Shown one piece after another: positions 23,101 to 31,519 of a stretch of DNA of 64,000 nt (position 1 is its first letter; every line of letters starts with the position of its first letter). The position numbers and the translations under genes were made by a program. The notes under the pieces were generated by a model. The model was not told the DNA's origin. It searched no databases and saw only the letters and a program-made list of their open reading frames with translations. The stretch lies in the NCBI GenBank assembly GCA_000719695.1, contig JOHN01000027.1, forward strand, positions 35,945 to 99,944, given 5' to 3'. The DNA is from Streptomyces sp. NRRL F-6131. GTDB taxonomy: Bacteria > Actinomycetota > Actinomycetes > Streptomycetales > Streptomycetaceae.

Positions 23101-23469
23101 ATGTCGGACGAGGGACGGATCTTCCGGGAGGCGTGGATCGCGGGGGTGTCGAAGCACTACCCGGGTGAGCCGAAAGCGGGCTATGTCGCTCCCTGGGGCG
23201 AGACGCCGGAGTGGGAGCGGGAGTGCGCCTCGGCGGTGTACGGCCAGGTGCGCGATTTCGTCGGAGTGAGTGGCGGTACGACGGCGAAGCTCACGCGGGA
23301 GCAGAAGGGGCGGTTCGTGGCGACGTGCTGGATCGCTCAGATCCACAAGCACATCGAGGATCCGAAGCCCGGCTACGTGGCCGACTGGAGTGACCTGCCG
23401 AGCTGGCAGCAGGAGACCGATGCGGACATCTTCGAGGCGATCGAGCGGGTGGTCCTCCGGGCGTCCTGA
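23101..23469 (+). CDS. Small protein with two internal repeats, function unknown
   Basis: 122 residues, ATG with GAAGGAGCGAGGG just upstream, which overlaps the end of the regulator fragment. The sequence is a duplication: residues ~7-50 (FREAWIAGVSKHYPGEPKAG, YVAPWGETPEWE) and ~70-116 (FVATCWIAQIHKHIEDPKPG, YVADWSDLPSWQ) align throughout, with conserved WIA, the Pro-Lys-x-Gly-Tyr-Val turn and two Trp. It is acidic, lacks a signal peptide and lacks membrane segments. A terminator hairpin follows at once. I do not recognise the family. Confidence 0.75.
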   Translation: MSDEGRIFREAWIAGVSKHYPGEPKAGYVAPWGETPEWERECASAVYGQVRDFVGVSGGTTAKLTREQKGRFVATCWIAQIHKHIEDPKPGYVADWSDLPSWQQETDADIFEAIERVVLRAS

Positions 23470-23500
23470 GGCCGCCCCGGGCGTGAGGCCCGGGGCGGCC
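23470..23500. terminator. Hairpin terminator between convergent genes
   Basis: Perfect 12-bp stem (GGCCGCCCCGGG) with a 7-base loop starting right after the stop codon of the small duplicated protein and facing the lysozyme gene end. Confidence 0.75.
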
Positions 23501-23563
23501 GGGGGAGGGGTGGGGCCGGGTGGGAGGAACGTTTCTTCGGGTGCCCGGCCCGGTGGTGGGGGG

Positions 23564-24481
23564 TCAGCCGTTGGCGAGGGCCTGGAGGCGGTCGAAGGCG
23601 CCGTTGAAGAGGTTCTGGTCGCCGGGGAAGACGCCGGAGTCGGCGTGCTGCCAGATGGTCTGGTAGCTCCAGCCGGCCGGGAGGGTGCCGACGGTGGAGG
23701 CGTAGCGGGCGATCCAGAGGGGGTTGGTGGCGCCGAAGGAGGCGTTGTTGCCGGTGCACGTGGCCCACCAGTTGGTGGTGGTGTAGATGGTGGGGTAGCG
23801 GCCGGTGCGGGTGTGGACGGTGGTGCTGAAGGCCCGGATCCAGCTGACCATGGCGCTCTGGCTGAGGCCGAAGCAGGTGGCGCCGTAGGGGTTGTACTCG
23901 ATGTCGAGGGCGGGCGGGAGGGTCTTGCCGTCGCGGGACCAGCCGCCGCCGTGGTCGACGAACCAGTTGGCCTGGGCGGTGCCGGAGGAGCGGTTCGGCA
24001 GGGCGAAGTGGTACGCGCCGCGGATCAGGCCGGCGTTGTAGGAGCCGTTGTACTGCTGGGTGAAGTACGGGTTGGTGTAGGTGGTGCCCTCGGTGGCCTT
24101 GACGTAGGCGAAGCGGGCGCCGTTGGCGCGCACCGAGGACCAGTTGACGTTGCCCTGGTAGCTGGCGACGTCGAGGCCGGGGGTCTGGGTGACGGCGAGG
24201 GCGGCGACCGGGGCGCCGGGGCCCCGGCCCTCGTGGGCGGCGACGGTGGAGCCGGCGAAGTCGAGCTCGGGGTGGATCGGGGGCAGGTGCCGGTCGGCGG
24301 TCCCGGCGGCGGTCCCGGCGGAGGGGGACGCGGGCTCGGCCGCGGACGCCGGGGCGGCGACGCCGACGGCCAGGGCGACGGCCGTGGCGAGGGCGGCGAG
24401 CGCGGGGAGCCGGCGGTGCCGGGGCTTCGGGGCGGTACGGGTGGTTCTGGTGGGGCTGGCGGAGCGGGAAGTGCTGGGCAT
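23564..24481 (-). CDS. Secreted GH25 lysozyme (cellosyl-like muramidase)
   Basis: 305 residues, ATG with AGAGGAG upstream. A Sec-type signal peptide (Arg-rich start, ALAALATAVALAVGVAAPASA, cleavage near residue 48) is followed by a ~35-residue linker and a GH25 domain: GLDVASYQGNVNWSSV (first catalytic Asp), FAYVKATEGTTYTNPYF, GAYHFALP, PALDIEYNP (Asp-x-Glu pair) and YPTIYTTTNWW. It cleaves the MurNAc-GlcNAc bond of peptidoglycan. No separate cell-wall-binding domain. Convergent with the small duplicated protein. Confidence 0.93.
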   Translation of the reverse strand: MPSTSRSASPTRTTRTAPKPRHRRLPALAALATAVALAVGVAAPASAAEPASPSAGTAAGTADRHLPPIHPELDFAGSTVAAHEGRGPGAPVAALAVTQTPGLDVASYQGNVNWSSVRANGARFAYVKATEGTTYTNPYFTQQYNGSYNAGLIRGAYHFALPNRSSGTAQANWFVDHGGGWSRDGKTLPPALDIEYNPYGATCFGLSQSAMVSWIRAFSTTVHTRTGRYPTIYTTTNWWATCTGNNASFGATNPLWIARYASTVGTLPAGWSYQTIWQHADSGVFPGDQNLFNGAFDRLQALANG

Positions 24482-24809
24482 GACACTCCTCTGGTCCGGT
24501 GCTGACGACCCGTGGATTCGCGGACTGCCGGTGCGCGCCGGTGACGGCGCCCGGCCGCAGCAGGGTAGCCATGTACGCGCCGGCCCGCCAGGTACCGGTG
24601 GCCACATCCTGATCGGGTGTGACATGGGGACGGTGCCCACCTCTTGCCGCCCGCCGGGCCGGCGCGGCGGCGCGTCCCCGTACCGCGCCGGCCCGCCGCC
24701 CACGCCCCCACCTGGCCGGGCGCGCCGCCGGGCGCCCGGGCCGCGGCGGCGGGGGCGGGCGACGGACCCGCTCCCGCCGCCGGGCCTTCCCATCGGGGTC
24801 GGCCGGTGG
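24482..24809. other. Leader and intergenic region upstream of the lysozyme gene
   Basis: 328 bases, extremely GC-rich, between the lysozyme start and the EPSP synthase stop (both genes minus strand). No gene is visible. The long leader of a cell-wall hydrolase gene is where actinomycetes often place c-di-AMP (ydaO-type) riboswitches; I see some GC-rich pairing but cannot align it to that consensus, so none is called. Confidence 0.3.
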
Positions 24810-26054
24810 TCAGCCGGTGGTCGTCCATTCTTCGCGCAGCCGCCCGAACACCTCGTGGAACTCGGGGAAGGTCTTCCGCACGCAGCCGGGGTCGTCGAAG
24901 GTGATGCCGGGCGTCCGCAGGCCGGTGACGGAGAAGGACATCACCATCCGGTGGTCGCCGTGCGAGGCGAGTTCGGTGCCGCGCGGGGTGCCCGGAAGGA
25001 TCTCGATCCAGTCGGGCCCGGTGGCGACGTCGACGCCGAGCCGGCGGAGGTTCTCGGCGCAGGCGTCCAGCCGGTCGCACTCCTTGATCCGGGTGTTGGC
25101 GACGTTCTCGATCCGCACCGGGCCGTCGGCGAACGGGGCGACGGCGGCGAGCGTCGGCATGGTGTCGGAGATGTCGCGCATGTCGACGGTCAGGCCGGAG
25201 AGCCGGCCGCCCGCGGGGCCCTCGACGGTGACCCGGTCGGTGCCGACCTCCACCTTCGCGCCCATCCGGGCCAGCACGTCGACGAACCGCAGATCGCCCT
25301 GGAGCGCGTCCTTGCCGAGCCCGGGGACGGTCAGCCGGCGGCCGGTGAGCGCGGCGGCGGCGAAGAAGTAGCTCGCGGTGGAGGCGTCCGGCTCGACCGG
25401 GTACTCGGTGGCCCGGTAGCCGCCGGGCGCGACCTCGAAGACCTGGCCGGTGCGGGTCACCGTGGCGCCGAAGGCCCGCATCATGGCGACGGTGATCTCC
25501 ACGTACGGCGCGGAGACCAGCTCGGTCACGGTGATCCGCAGGCCCTGCTCGGTGAGCGGGCCGAGCAGCAGCAGCGCGGTCAGGTACTGGGAGGAGAGGC
25601 TCGCGTCCAGGGTCAGCTCGCCGCCCCGGACGCCGTCGGCGGCGATCCGCAGCGGGTGGTGGCCCTCGGCCTCCTCGTGCCGCAGGTCGACGCCGAGGGT
25701 GCGCAGCGCCTCGGTCAGCGGGCCGAGCGGGCGGCGGCGCATCTGGGCGGAGGCGTCGAAGCGGAAGCCGCCGCGGCCGGCCGCGGCGAGCACGGGCAGG
25801 AAGCGGGCGGTGGTGGCGCCGTCGCGACAGTAGACGTCGGCGTCGTGGGCGGGGCCCTGCGGACGCCCCTCGACCGTCCACCGGTCGGGTTCGCGGGTGA
25901 GCGCGTAGCCGAGCGCGCCCAGGCCCTCGGCGAAGCCCTCGGTGTCGTCCGAGCGCAGCGGGCGGAGCAGGGTGGTGGTGCCGTCGGCGGCGGCGGCGAG
26001 GAACAGCGCCCGCGCGGTGACCGACTTGGAGCCGGGGATCTCGACGGACGTCAT
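24810..26054 (-). CDS. aroA: 3-phosphoshikimate 1-carboxyvinyltransferase (EPSP synthase)
   Basis: 414 residues, ATG with CCGGAGG upstream. It catalyses phosphoenolpyruvate plus shikimate-3-phosphate to EPSP in aromatic biosynthesis. Visible motifs: EIPGSKSVTARALFLAAAAD, in which the first Lys and Ser bind substrates, CRDGATTARFLPVLAA, DASLSSQYLTALLL, EPDASTASYFFAAAAL, IKECDRL and HGDHRMVMSFSV. It stands alone, without other shikimate genes, and is somewhat shorter than usual, so it may be a second copy beside a housekeeping aroA. Divergent from a GNAT gene across a repeat-bearing region. Confidence 0.92.
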   Translation of the reverse strand: MTSVEIPGSKSVTARALFLAAAADGTTTLLRPLRSDDTEGFAEGLGALGYALTREPDRWTVEGRPQGPAHDADVYCRDGATTARFLPVLAAAGRGGFRFDASAQMRRRPLGPLTEALRTLGVDLRHEEAEGHHPLRIAADGVRGGELTLDASLSSQYLTALLLLGPLTEQGLRITVTELVSAPYVEITVAMMRAFGATVTRTGQVFEVAPGGYRATEYPVEPDASTASYFFAAAALTGRRLTVPGLGKDALQGDLRFVDVLARMGAKVEVGTDRVTVEGPAGGRLSGLTVDMRDISDTMPTLAAVAPFADGPVRIENVANTRIKECDRLDACAENLRRLGVDVATGPDWIEILPGTPRGTELASHGDHRMVMSFSVTGLRTPGITFDDPGCVRKTFPEFHEVFGRLREEWTTTG

Positions 26055-26148
26055 GGGGCCTCCGGTGTGAGTGGTTCGGGCGTGAAGGGCGGGGTTCGTC
26101 GTGCTGCCATCCTGCCGGAGGCGGCGCGGTGCGGGGGCGGGTGTCCGG

Positions 26149-26220
26149 CTTTCGGACGGTGACCGGAGGCTTTCGGACGGCGGACGGCGGCCTTTCGGAC
26201 GGTGACTGGAGGGCTTTCGG
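26149..26220. repeat. Four phased direct repeats upstream of aroA
   Basis: CTTTCGGACGG begins at 26149, 26170 and 26192, with a partial copy (CTTTCGG) at 26214, giving spacings of 21, 22 and 22 bp, or two helical turns. They lie 95-166 bases before the aroA start in the 406-bp divergent region shared with the GNAT gene. The rest of that region (26055-26460) shows no gene. Equal phasing suggests a cooperative binding site, but slippage can also give such a pattern. Confidence 0.7.
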
Positions 26221-26460
26221 CCGGGGCAGGACGGCGGTCGGGTAGCGCCGGGGTGGCGGTCGGGCGGCGGCAGGTCGTCGGCGGGCAGCGGTCCGTCGGC
26301 GGTCCGGCGGCTCGGCGGCGCCGGCCGGACGGACACCGGTGCCCGTCCGGCCAGGTCGGGGCCCCGGCGGGCTGTGGCACGATGCGAGGGATCGGCCGAA
26401 CGGCCGCCGCCCCCCCCGCCCGGGCCACCGCCGCCCGGGCCGCCCCGAGAAGAGGGTCCC

Positions 26461-27036
26461 GTGCCCGAGAGCAGCACCAGCCCGGCCGCCGAGGCCGCCG
26501 CCACCGACCGGCTCGGCTTCCGCGTCGCGACCACCGCCGATGTGCCCGCCCTGCTGGACCTGGTGGAGTCCGCCTACCGCGGTGACGCCAGCCGGGCCGG
26601 CTGGACCACCGAGGCCGACCTGCTGGCCGGGCAGCGCACCGACACCGAGGGCGTCACCGCGGCCGTCACCCACGCCGACGGCGTGGTGCTGCTCGCCGAG
26701 CTGGACGGCGAGCTGCTGGCCTGCTGCCAGCTGGAACGCCGGGGCGGGCGCGCCTACTTCGGCATGTTCTCGGTGCGTCCGGGCCGTCAGGGCGGCGGCC
26801 TCGGGCGGGCCGTGCTCGCGCACGCCGAGCGCTACGCGGCCGAGGAGTGGGGCGTGGCCGAGATGGAGATGACCGTGATCGAGCAGCGCTCCGAGCTGAT
26901 CGCCTGGTACGAGCGCCGGGGCTTCCGCCGCACCGGCGACTTCTCGCCGTTCCCGTACGGCGACGAGCGCTTCGGCATCCCGCTCCGCTCCGACCTGCGG
27001 TTCGAGAAGCTGATCAAGGCGATTACCGTCCGGTAG
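26461..27036 (+). CDS. GNAT family N-acetyltransferase
   Basis: 191 residues, GTG start with GAAGAGGG upstream. Core motifs: GFRVATTADVPALLDLVESA, the central strand YFGMFSVRPGRQGGGLGRAV with the R/Q-x-x-G-x-G acetyl-CoA loop, and EMEMTVIEQRSELIAWYERR leading to GFRRTGDF. The FSPFPYGDERFGIP tail is typical of a Streptomyces GNAT subgroup of unknown substrate. Divergent from aroA. Confidence 0.85.
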   Translation: MPESSTSPAAEAAATDRLGFRVATTADVPALLDLVESAYRGDASRAGWTTEADLLAGQRTDTEGVTAAVTHADGVVLLAELDGELLACCQLERRGGRAYFGMFSVRPGRQGGGLGRAVLAHAERYAAEEWGVAEMEMTVIEQRSELIAWYERRGFRRTGDFSPFPYGDERFGIPLRSDLRFEKLIKAITVR

Positions 27037-27199
27037 TGATGACGGTGGGTCAGATGGTGTGCGAATCTGATCCACTGTCAACTCGCTGACCTGGGGCTAT
27101 GTGCGAAGGTCATGCCCGGTGATCGATTGGTCCAGACCATCGTGAGAGGCTGACCGGCGCAAGGCCATGTTCCGTCCCAGCTCAGGGGGGCCGTTCCGC

Positions 27200-28963
27200 A
27201 TGCCCGCACGCCATGGCAACGCCATGTCCGCACCCGACCGGGAGTCGCACCACCCCGGTCGCCGAATACCCGAGGACGGGCCCGGCGAGGGATCCTCCCG
27301 CCTGCCGAGCCCGCCCGACGACGAGGAACTCCACTGGTACTTCGGCCCGCAGCGCCGCTGGGTGCTGCTCTGCGCCACCCTCTCCTACGCCGGCGCCACC
27401 GCGACGCTCGGCCTCTTCGCACTCAGTCGCCCGCTGCTCTGGCCGTTCCTCGTGCTGACCGTGCTCAACGCCGCCACCTGGCTGCTCTCCGTCGTCGACG
27501 GCCAGCGCTCCCGCCGCTTCACCCGTGACTCGCACGACCTGCTGGTCCGGGCCTGGCGCCCCGCCCGACACCCGGGCGTCGACCTCCTGCTACCCACTGC
27601 CGGCGAACCGCTCGCCGTCCTGGACAACGCCTACCGGCACACCGCCGCCGTCCAGTGGCCCGGCGCGCTCACCGTGCTGGTCCTCGACGACGCCGCCCGC
27701 CCCGAGGTGCGCGAACTCGCCGAGTCCTACGGCTTCCAGTACCGCAGCCGCCCCGACCGGGGCCGCTTCAAGAAGGCCGGCAACCTCAACCACGGCCTCG
27801 CCGAGGGCACCGGCGACATCATCGCCGTCCTCGACGCGGACTTCTGCCCGCGCCCGGACTTCCTGCAGCACCTCGTGCCGTACCTCGACGACCCGGGCAT
27901 CGGCATCGTGCAGAGTCCGCAGTGCTTCGACACCGACCCCGGGATGTCCTGGCTCGAACGCGCCGCGGGCGCCACCCAGGAGATCTTCTACCGGTGGATC
28001 CAGCCCTCCCGGGACGCCCAGGACGGCACCGTCTGCTGCGGCACCAACGCGCTCTACCGGCGCGCCGCACTCGAGCGGGTCGGCGGCTTCGCCGAGATCG
28101 ACCACAGCGAGGACCTCTACACCGGCCTCTCGCTCGCCCGCGCCGGGTGGACCACCCGGTACGTGCCCGCGCTGCTGGCCAAGGGCATGTCGCCCACCGG
28201 CCTGCCCGCCTTCATCAGCCAGCAGTACCGCTGGTGCCTCGGCTCGCTCGCCCTGGTCGGCGACCCCGACTTCCGGCGCGGCCCGCTGCCCCGATCGGCC
28301 CGGCTCTGCTTCTGGAACGGCATCCTCGGCTACCTCACCAGCGCGGTGAACGTCTTCGCCGTGCCGCTGCCGGCCCTGATCATGCTGTTCTTCCGCCCCG
28401 ACGAGATCGCCCCCTGGCAGGTGCTGCCCTTCCTGCCGCCGATCTGGGTCGCCCTCGTCCTGCTCCCCGCGATGTCCCGCACCCACTGGCGGTTCGAGGT
28501 CACCCGGGTGCAACTCCTCGGCGGGCTCTGCCACGTGGTCGCCATCGCGCACGCGCTGCGCCGCCGCAGCGCCGACTGGGTGCCCACCGGCGCCGTCTCC
28601 GGCGGCACCGCACTGGCCCGCACCGTCGCCCGGATCGGCGTCGGCTGGCTCGGCCTGGTCGTCGTCGCGGGCGTGATCGGCCTGGTCCGCGCCGTCGCCA
28701 CCCACGGCTGGCAGCCCTACTGGGCGCTCGCCGGACTGCTCGCGCTCACCACCTACACCATCGTTCCGCTGATCGGCGCCCTGTGGCCGCTGCTCCGCGG
28801 TGGCAACGGCGCCACCGTCGCGGACCTCTCCCGGCCGGAGCGGCGCACCGACGACCGCCACGCCGCGCTGCGCTTCGGGCACGCCGAAGCCGTCGCCGTG
28901 ACCGCGGTGCTGCTGCTCTGCGGCCTGCTGGCGTCCGGCTGGGCCGACCCGCTCATCTTCTGA
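27200..28963 (+). CDS. Membrane glycosyltransferase family 2 (cellulose-synthase-like)
   Basis: 587 residues; the ATG at 27200 is chosen for the GGGGGG upstream (ATG 27167 is possible). A ~45-residue polar N-terminus, two TM helices (~50-90), then the GT-A domain: VDLLLPTAGEPL, VLVLDDAARPEV, AVLDADFCPRPDFL (the D-x-D motif), HSEDLYTGLSLA (TED-type motif with the catalytic acid) and QQYRWCLGSLAL (Q-x-x-R-W). Five or six TM helices follow. These enzymes polymerise UDP-sugars and extrude the beta-glycan. An acyltransferase gene follows 170 bases later, hinting at an acylated surface polysaccharide. Confidence 0.9.
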   Translation: MPARHGNAMSAPDRESHHPGRRIPEDGPGEGSSRLPSPPDDEELHWYFGPQRRWVLLCATLSYAGATATLGLFALSRPLLWPFLVLTVLNAATWLLSVVDGQRSRRFTRDSHDLLVRAWRPARHPGVDLLLPTAGEPLAVLDNAYRHTAAVQWPGALTVLVLDDAARPEVRELAESYGFQYRSRPDRGRFKKAGNLNHGLAEGTGDIIAVLDADFCPRPDFLQHLVPYLDDPGIGIVQSPQCFDTDPGMSWLERAAGATQEIFYRWIQPSRDAQDGTVCCGTNALYRRAALERVGGFAEIDHSEDLYTGLSLARAGWTTRYVPALLAKGMSPTGLPAFISQQYRWCLGSLALVGDPDFRRGPLPRSARLCFWNGILGYLTSAVNVFAVPLPALIMLFFRPDEIAPWQVLPFLPPIWVALVLLPAMSRTHWRFEVTRVQLLGGLCHVVAIAHALRRRSADWVPTGAVSGGTALARTVARIGVGWLGLVVVAGVIGLVRAVATHGWQPYWALAGLLALTTYTIVPLIGALWPLLRGGNGATVADLSRPERRTDDRHAALRFGHAEAVAVTAVLLLCGLLASGWADPLIF

Positions 28964-29133
28964 CGTAGCGTCATGTCCCTTCGTGCTGCGGATTGTTGAG
29001 TCTTCTCTCCGCACCACCGTGCTGTTCTTCGCTCTTCCTTGCGCGTCGCCCCACCGGCGCGGACTGCCGGCCGGCCGCCCCATCGGCCCGCCGGCCCCGA
29101 CCACCGCTGCCAGCCCCTGCAAGGAGCTTCGCC

Positions 29134-31326
29134 GTGCCCACGGCCGTACCACCCGGCGCCGAGCCGTCGCGCGCCATCGTCCCGACCGACGTCCTCTCCT
29201 CCTCGTCCGTCTCCTCGTCCATCTCGTCGTCCGCCTCCTCGGCCACCGCGGAGCCGGCCGTCCGCACCGCCGGACCGGCCGCGCGGACCGCAGAACCGCG
29301 GACCGGCGAACCGCGGGCCCGGGCCGCCTTCCGACCCGACATCGAGGGCCTGCGCGGCGTCGCCGTGCTCTCCGTGCTCGCCTTCCACGCCGCCGTCCCC
29401 GGCCTCACCGGCGGCTACGTCGGCGTCGACGTCTTCTTCGTCGTCTCCGGCTTCCTGATCACCGGCCTCCTCCTCGCCCGCCCGATCGGCCTCTGGGACT
29501 TCGCCGCCCGCCGCGCCCGGCGCATCCTGCCCGCGGCGGCCGTCGTGCTGGTCGCCACCGCCCTCGCCGGCGGCGCCCTGCTCGACCCGCTGCGCGGCAC
29601 CGACCTCGCCCGCGACCTCATCTCCGCCGCCGGACAGTTCGCCAACTGGCGGTTCGTCGGCCAGCAGACCGACTACCTGGCCGCCGAACGCGACCCCAGC
29701 CCGCTCCAGCACTTCTGGTCCCTGGGCGTGGAGAACCAGTTCTACCTGCTCTGGGGCGTCCTGCTGCTCGGCCTGGCCCGCCTGTTGGCCGGCCGCCGCC
29801 GCACCGTCGCCGTCACACTGACCACCCTGGCCGTGGGAGGCGTCTCCCTGCTGCTCTGCATCCGCTGGACGGCCGGCTCCGCGCCGCTCGGCTACTTCTC
29901 CACCGCGAGCCGCCTCTGGGAGTTCGCCGTCGGCGGCTGCGTCGCCCTCGCCGCACCCGCGCTGACCACCCGGCTCGCCCGCGGCGGCCCCGCGGCCCGG
30001 CTCGGCGGCGGGCTGCTGCGCGTCCTCGGCTGGGCGGGCGCCGCCGCGCTCCTGGTCGCCGTCCTCCGGTACGACCGCAACACGCCGTTCCCCGGCGCCG
30101 CCGCCCTGCTGCCCGTGCTCGGCACCGGCGCCCTGCTGCTGGCCGGTCCCGCGCACCGCGCGCTCGGCGCCACCGACGCCGGCCGGCTGCTCGCGACCCG
30201 GCCGCTGCGGGCCGCCGGGCGCCTCTCCTACGCCTGGTACCTGTGGCACTGGCCGGTGCTGACCATCGCCCAGGCCCGCTACGGCGCACCGCCCTGGACG
30301 ACCCTGGTCGCCCTCACGGCGGCGGCCGCCGTGCCGGCCTGGCTCACCCTGCGGCTGGTCGAACAGCCGCTGCGGTACGGCAGCAGCCCGGCCCCGCGCC
30401 GGGGCCTCGCGGTCGGCGCCAGTGCCCTGGTGATCCCGCTGATCGCGGGCCTCACCCTGGGCGGCGGCACGGTCCGCGCGCTCGGCGACCCCGACCGGGT
30501 CACCGTCGCCCCGGCCGGTGCCGTGGACGGCGCGACCCTCCTCGCCCCCGGCGCCCGGGTGCTCTCGCTCACCCCGTCGCTCGCCCGGGCCCGGGAGGAC
30601 TTCCCGCCCGGCAAGGGCTGCGAGATCCCGCTCGGCGCCGAGAGCAGCCCGCGCTGCCTGTTCGGCACCGAGTCCAGCCCGGACCGGATCGTCCTCCTCG
30701 GCGACTCGCACGCCGGGCAGTGGATCTCCGCCGCGCTGGCCATGGCCGAACAGCGGCAGTGGGCGCTGGAGGTCCTGGTCAAGCCCGGCTGCCCGCTGGC
30801 CACCCTGACGGTGCGCAACAACGTGCTCGGCCGCACCTTCGAGGAGTGCGACCGCTGGCGGGAGAACACCCTGACCCGGCTCACCGCCGGGCCCAAGCCC
30901 CGGCTGGTGCTGATGGCGGGCCTCAACCGCTACGGCGGCCAGGACGAACGCACCGAGGGCTGGACCCGCACCCTCGAGCGGCTCACCGCACTGGGCGCCC
31001 CGCTCGCCTACCTGGGGGACACCCCGATGCCCGGCAAGGACATCCCGACCTGCCTGGCCGGTTCCGACGGCCGCTCCGACGCCTGCTTCTTCCCGCGCGA
31101 GTCCGCCTTCGAGCGCGACCCGCTGCTCGACGGCCTGGCCGGCCGCTACGGGGTGCGGGTCCTGGACCTCGGCCCGCTGCTCTGCCCCGGCACCGGTCCG
31201 GACTGCCCGGCCGTCCTGGAGGGCGTGATCCTCTACCGCGACACCGGGCACATCACCGACACCCTGGCCCGGGTCCTCGCCCCGCGCCTCGACCACGCCC
31301 TGCTGGGCGCCGGCGCCGTCTCCTGA
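29134..31326 (+). CDS. Membrane acyltransferase fused to an SGNH domain (OafA/YrhL family)
   Basis: 730 residues, GTG start with AAGGAG 7 bases upstream. A ~65-residue Ser/Ala/Pro leader precedes the acyltransferase-3 domain: FRPDIEGLRGVAVLSVLAFH (catalytic His), GGYVGVDVFFVVSGFLIT, FAARRARRILPA, FWSLGVENQFYLLWG and LSYAWYLWHWPVL, with about ten TM helices. The C-terminal ~240 residues are the extracytoplasmic SGNH domain, with VLLGDSHAGQWI (catalytic Ser) and a late DTGHIT (catalytic Asp/His region). Such fusions O-acetylate surface glycans. Probably works with the GT2 enzyme just upstream. The 170-bp gap holds only a weak TGACG-TAG-CGTCA hairpin. Confidence 0.92.
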   Translation: MPTAVPPGAEPSRAIVPTDVLSSSSVSSSISSSASSATAEPAVRTAGPAARTAEPRTGEPRARAAFRPDIEGLRGVAVLSVLAFHAAVPGLTGGYVGVDVFFVVSGFLITGLLLARPIGLWDFAARRARRILPAAAVVLVATALAGGALLDPLRGTDLARDLISAAGQFANWRFVGQQTDYLAAERDPSPLQHFWSLGVENQFYLLWGVLLLGLARLLAGRRRTVAVTLTTLAVGGVSLLLCIRWTAGSAPLGYFSTASRLWEFAVGGCVALAAPALTTRLARGGPAARLGGGLLRVLGWAGAAALLVAVLRYDRNTPFPGAAALLPVLGTGALLLAGPAHRALGATDAGRLLATRPLRAAGRLSYAWYLWHWPVLTIAQARYGAPPWTTLVALTAAAAVPAWLTLRLVEQPLRYGSSPAPRRGLAVGASALVIPLIAGLTLGGGTVRALGDPDRVTVAPAGAVDGATLLAPGARVLSLTPSLARAREDFPPGKGCEIPLGAESSPRCLFGTESSPDRIVLLGDSHAGQWISAALAMAEQRQWALEVLVKPGCPLATLTVRNNVLGRTFEECDRWRENTLTRLTAGPKPRLVLMAGLNRYGGQDERTEGWTRTLERLTALGAPLAYLGDTPMPGKDIPTCLAGSDGRSDACFFPRESAFERDPLLDGLAGRYGVRVLDLGPLLCPGTGPDCPAVLEGVILYRDTGHITDTLARVLAPRLDHALLGAGAVS

Positions 31327-31363
31327 CGGACGCCGCGCCTCCTGCACCGTCGTCCGCCCCGCC

Positions 31364-31395
31364 CCGCCCGCCCACCGCACCCGGTGGGCGGGCGG
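31364..31395. terminator. Terminator hairpin between convergent genes
   Basis: Perfect 14-bp stem (CCGCCCGCCCACCG) with a 4-base loop, 37 bases after the acyltransferase stop. Confidence 0.72.
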
Positions 31396-31519
31396 CCGCG
31401 TGACCGGCGCGGACGGGAGGGGCGAGTGTCGGCCCCCGGTCCGGTCGGCTCCGCCGGCCGTCGCACCGTACGGCCGAACCGGGGCGGCCGGCCCGGGACG
31501 GCCGGACCGGGGCGGGCGG

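Noticed and set aside
24482..24640. Possible c-di-AMP (ydaO-type) riboswitch before the lysozyme gene
   Set aside because: The position would be fitting and some pairing exists, but I could not align the conserved core. A covariance-model search with the ydaO family would decide it.
24025..27081. A 1018-codon minus-strand frame across the lysozyme, aroA and GNAT genes
   Set aside because: It is an off-frame shadow; the true genes have motifs and ribosome binding sites in other frames.
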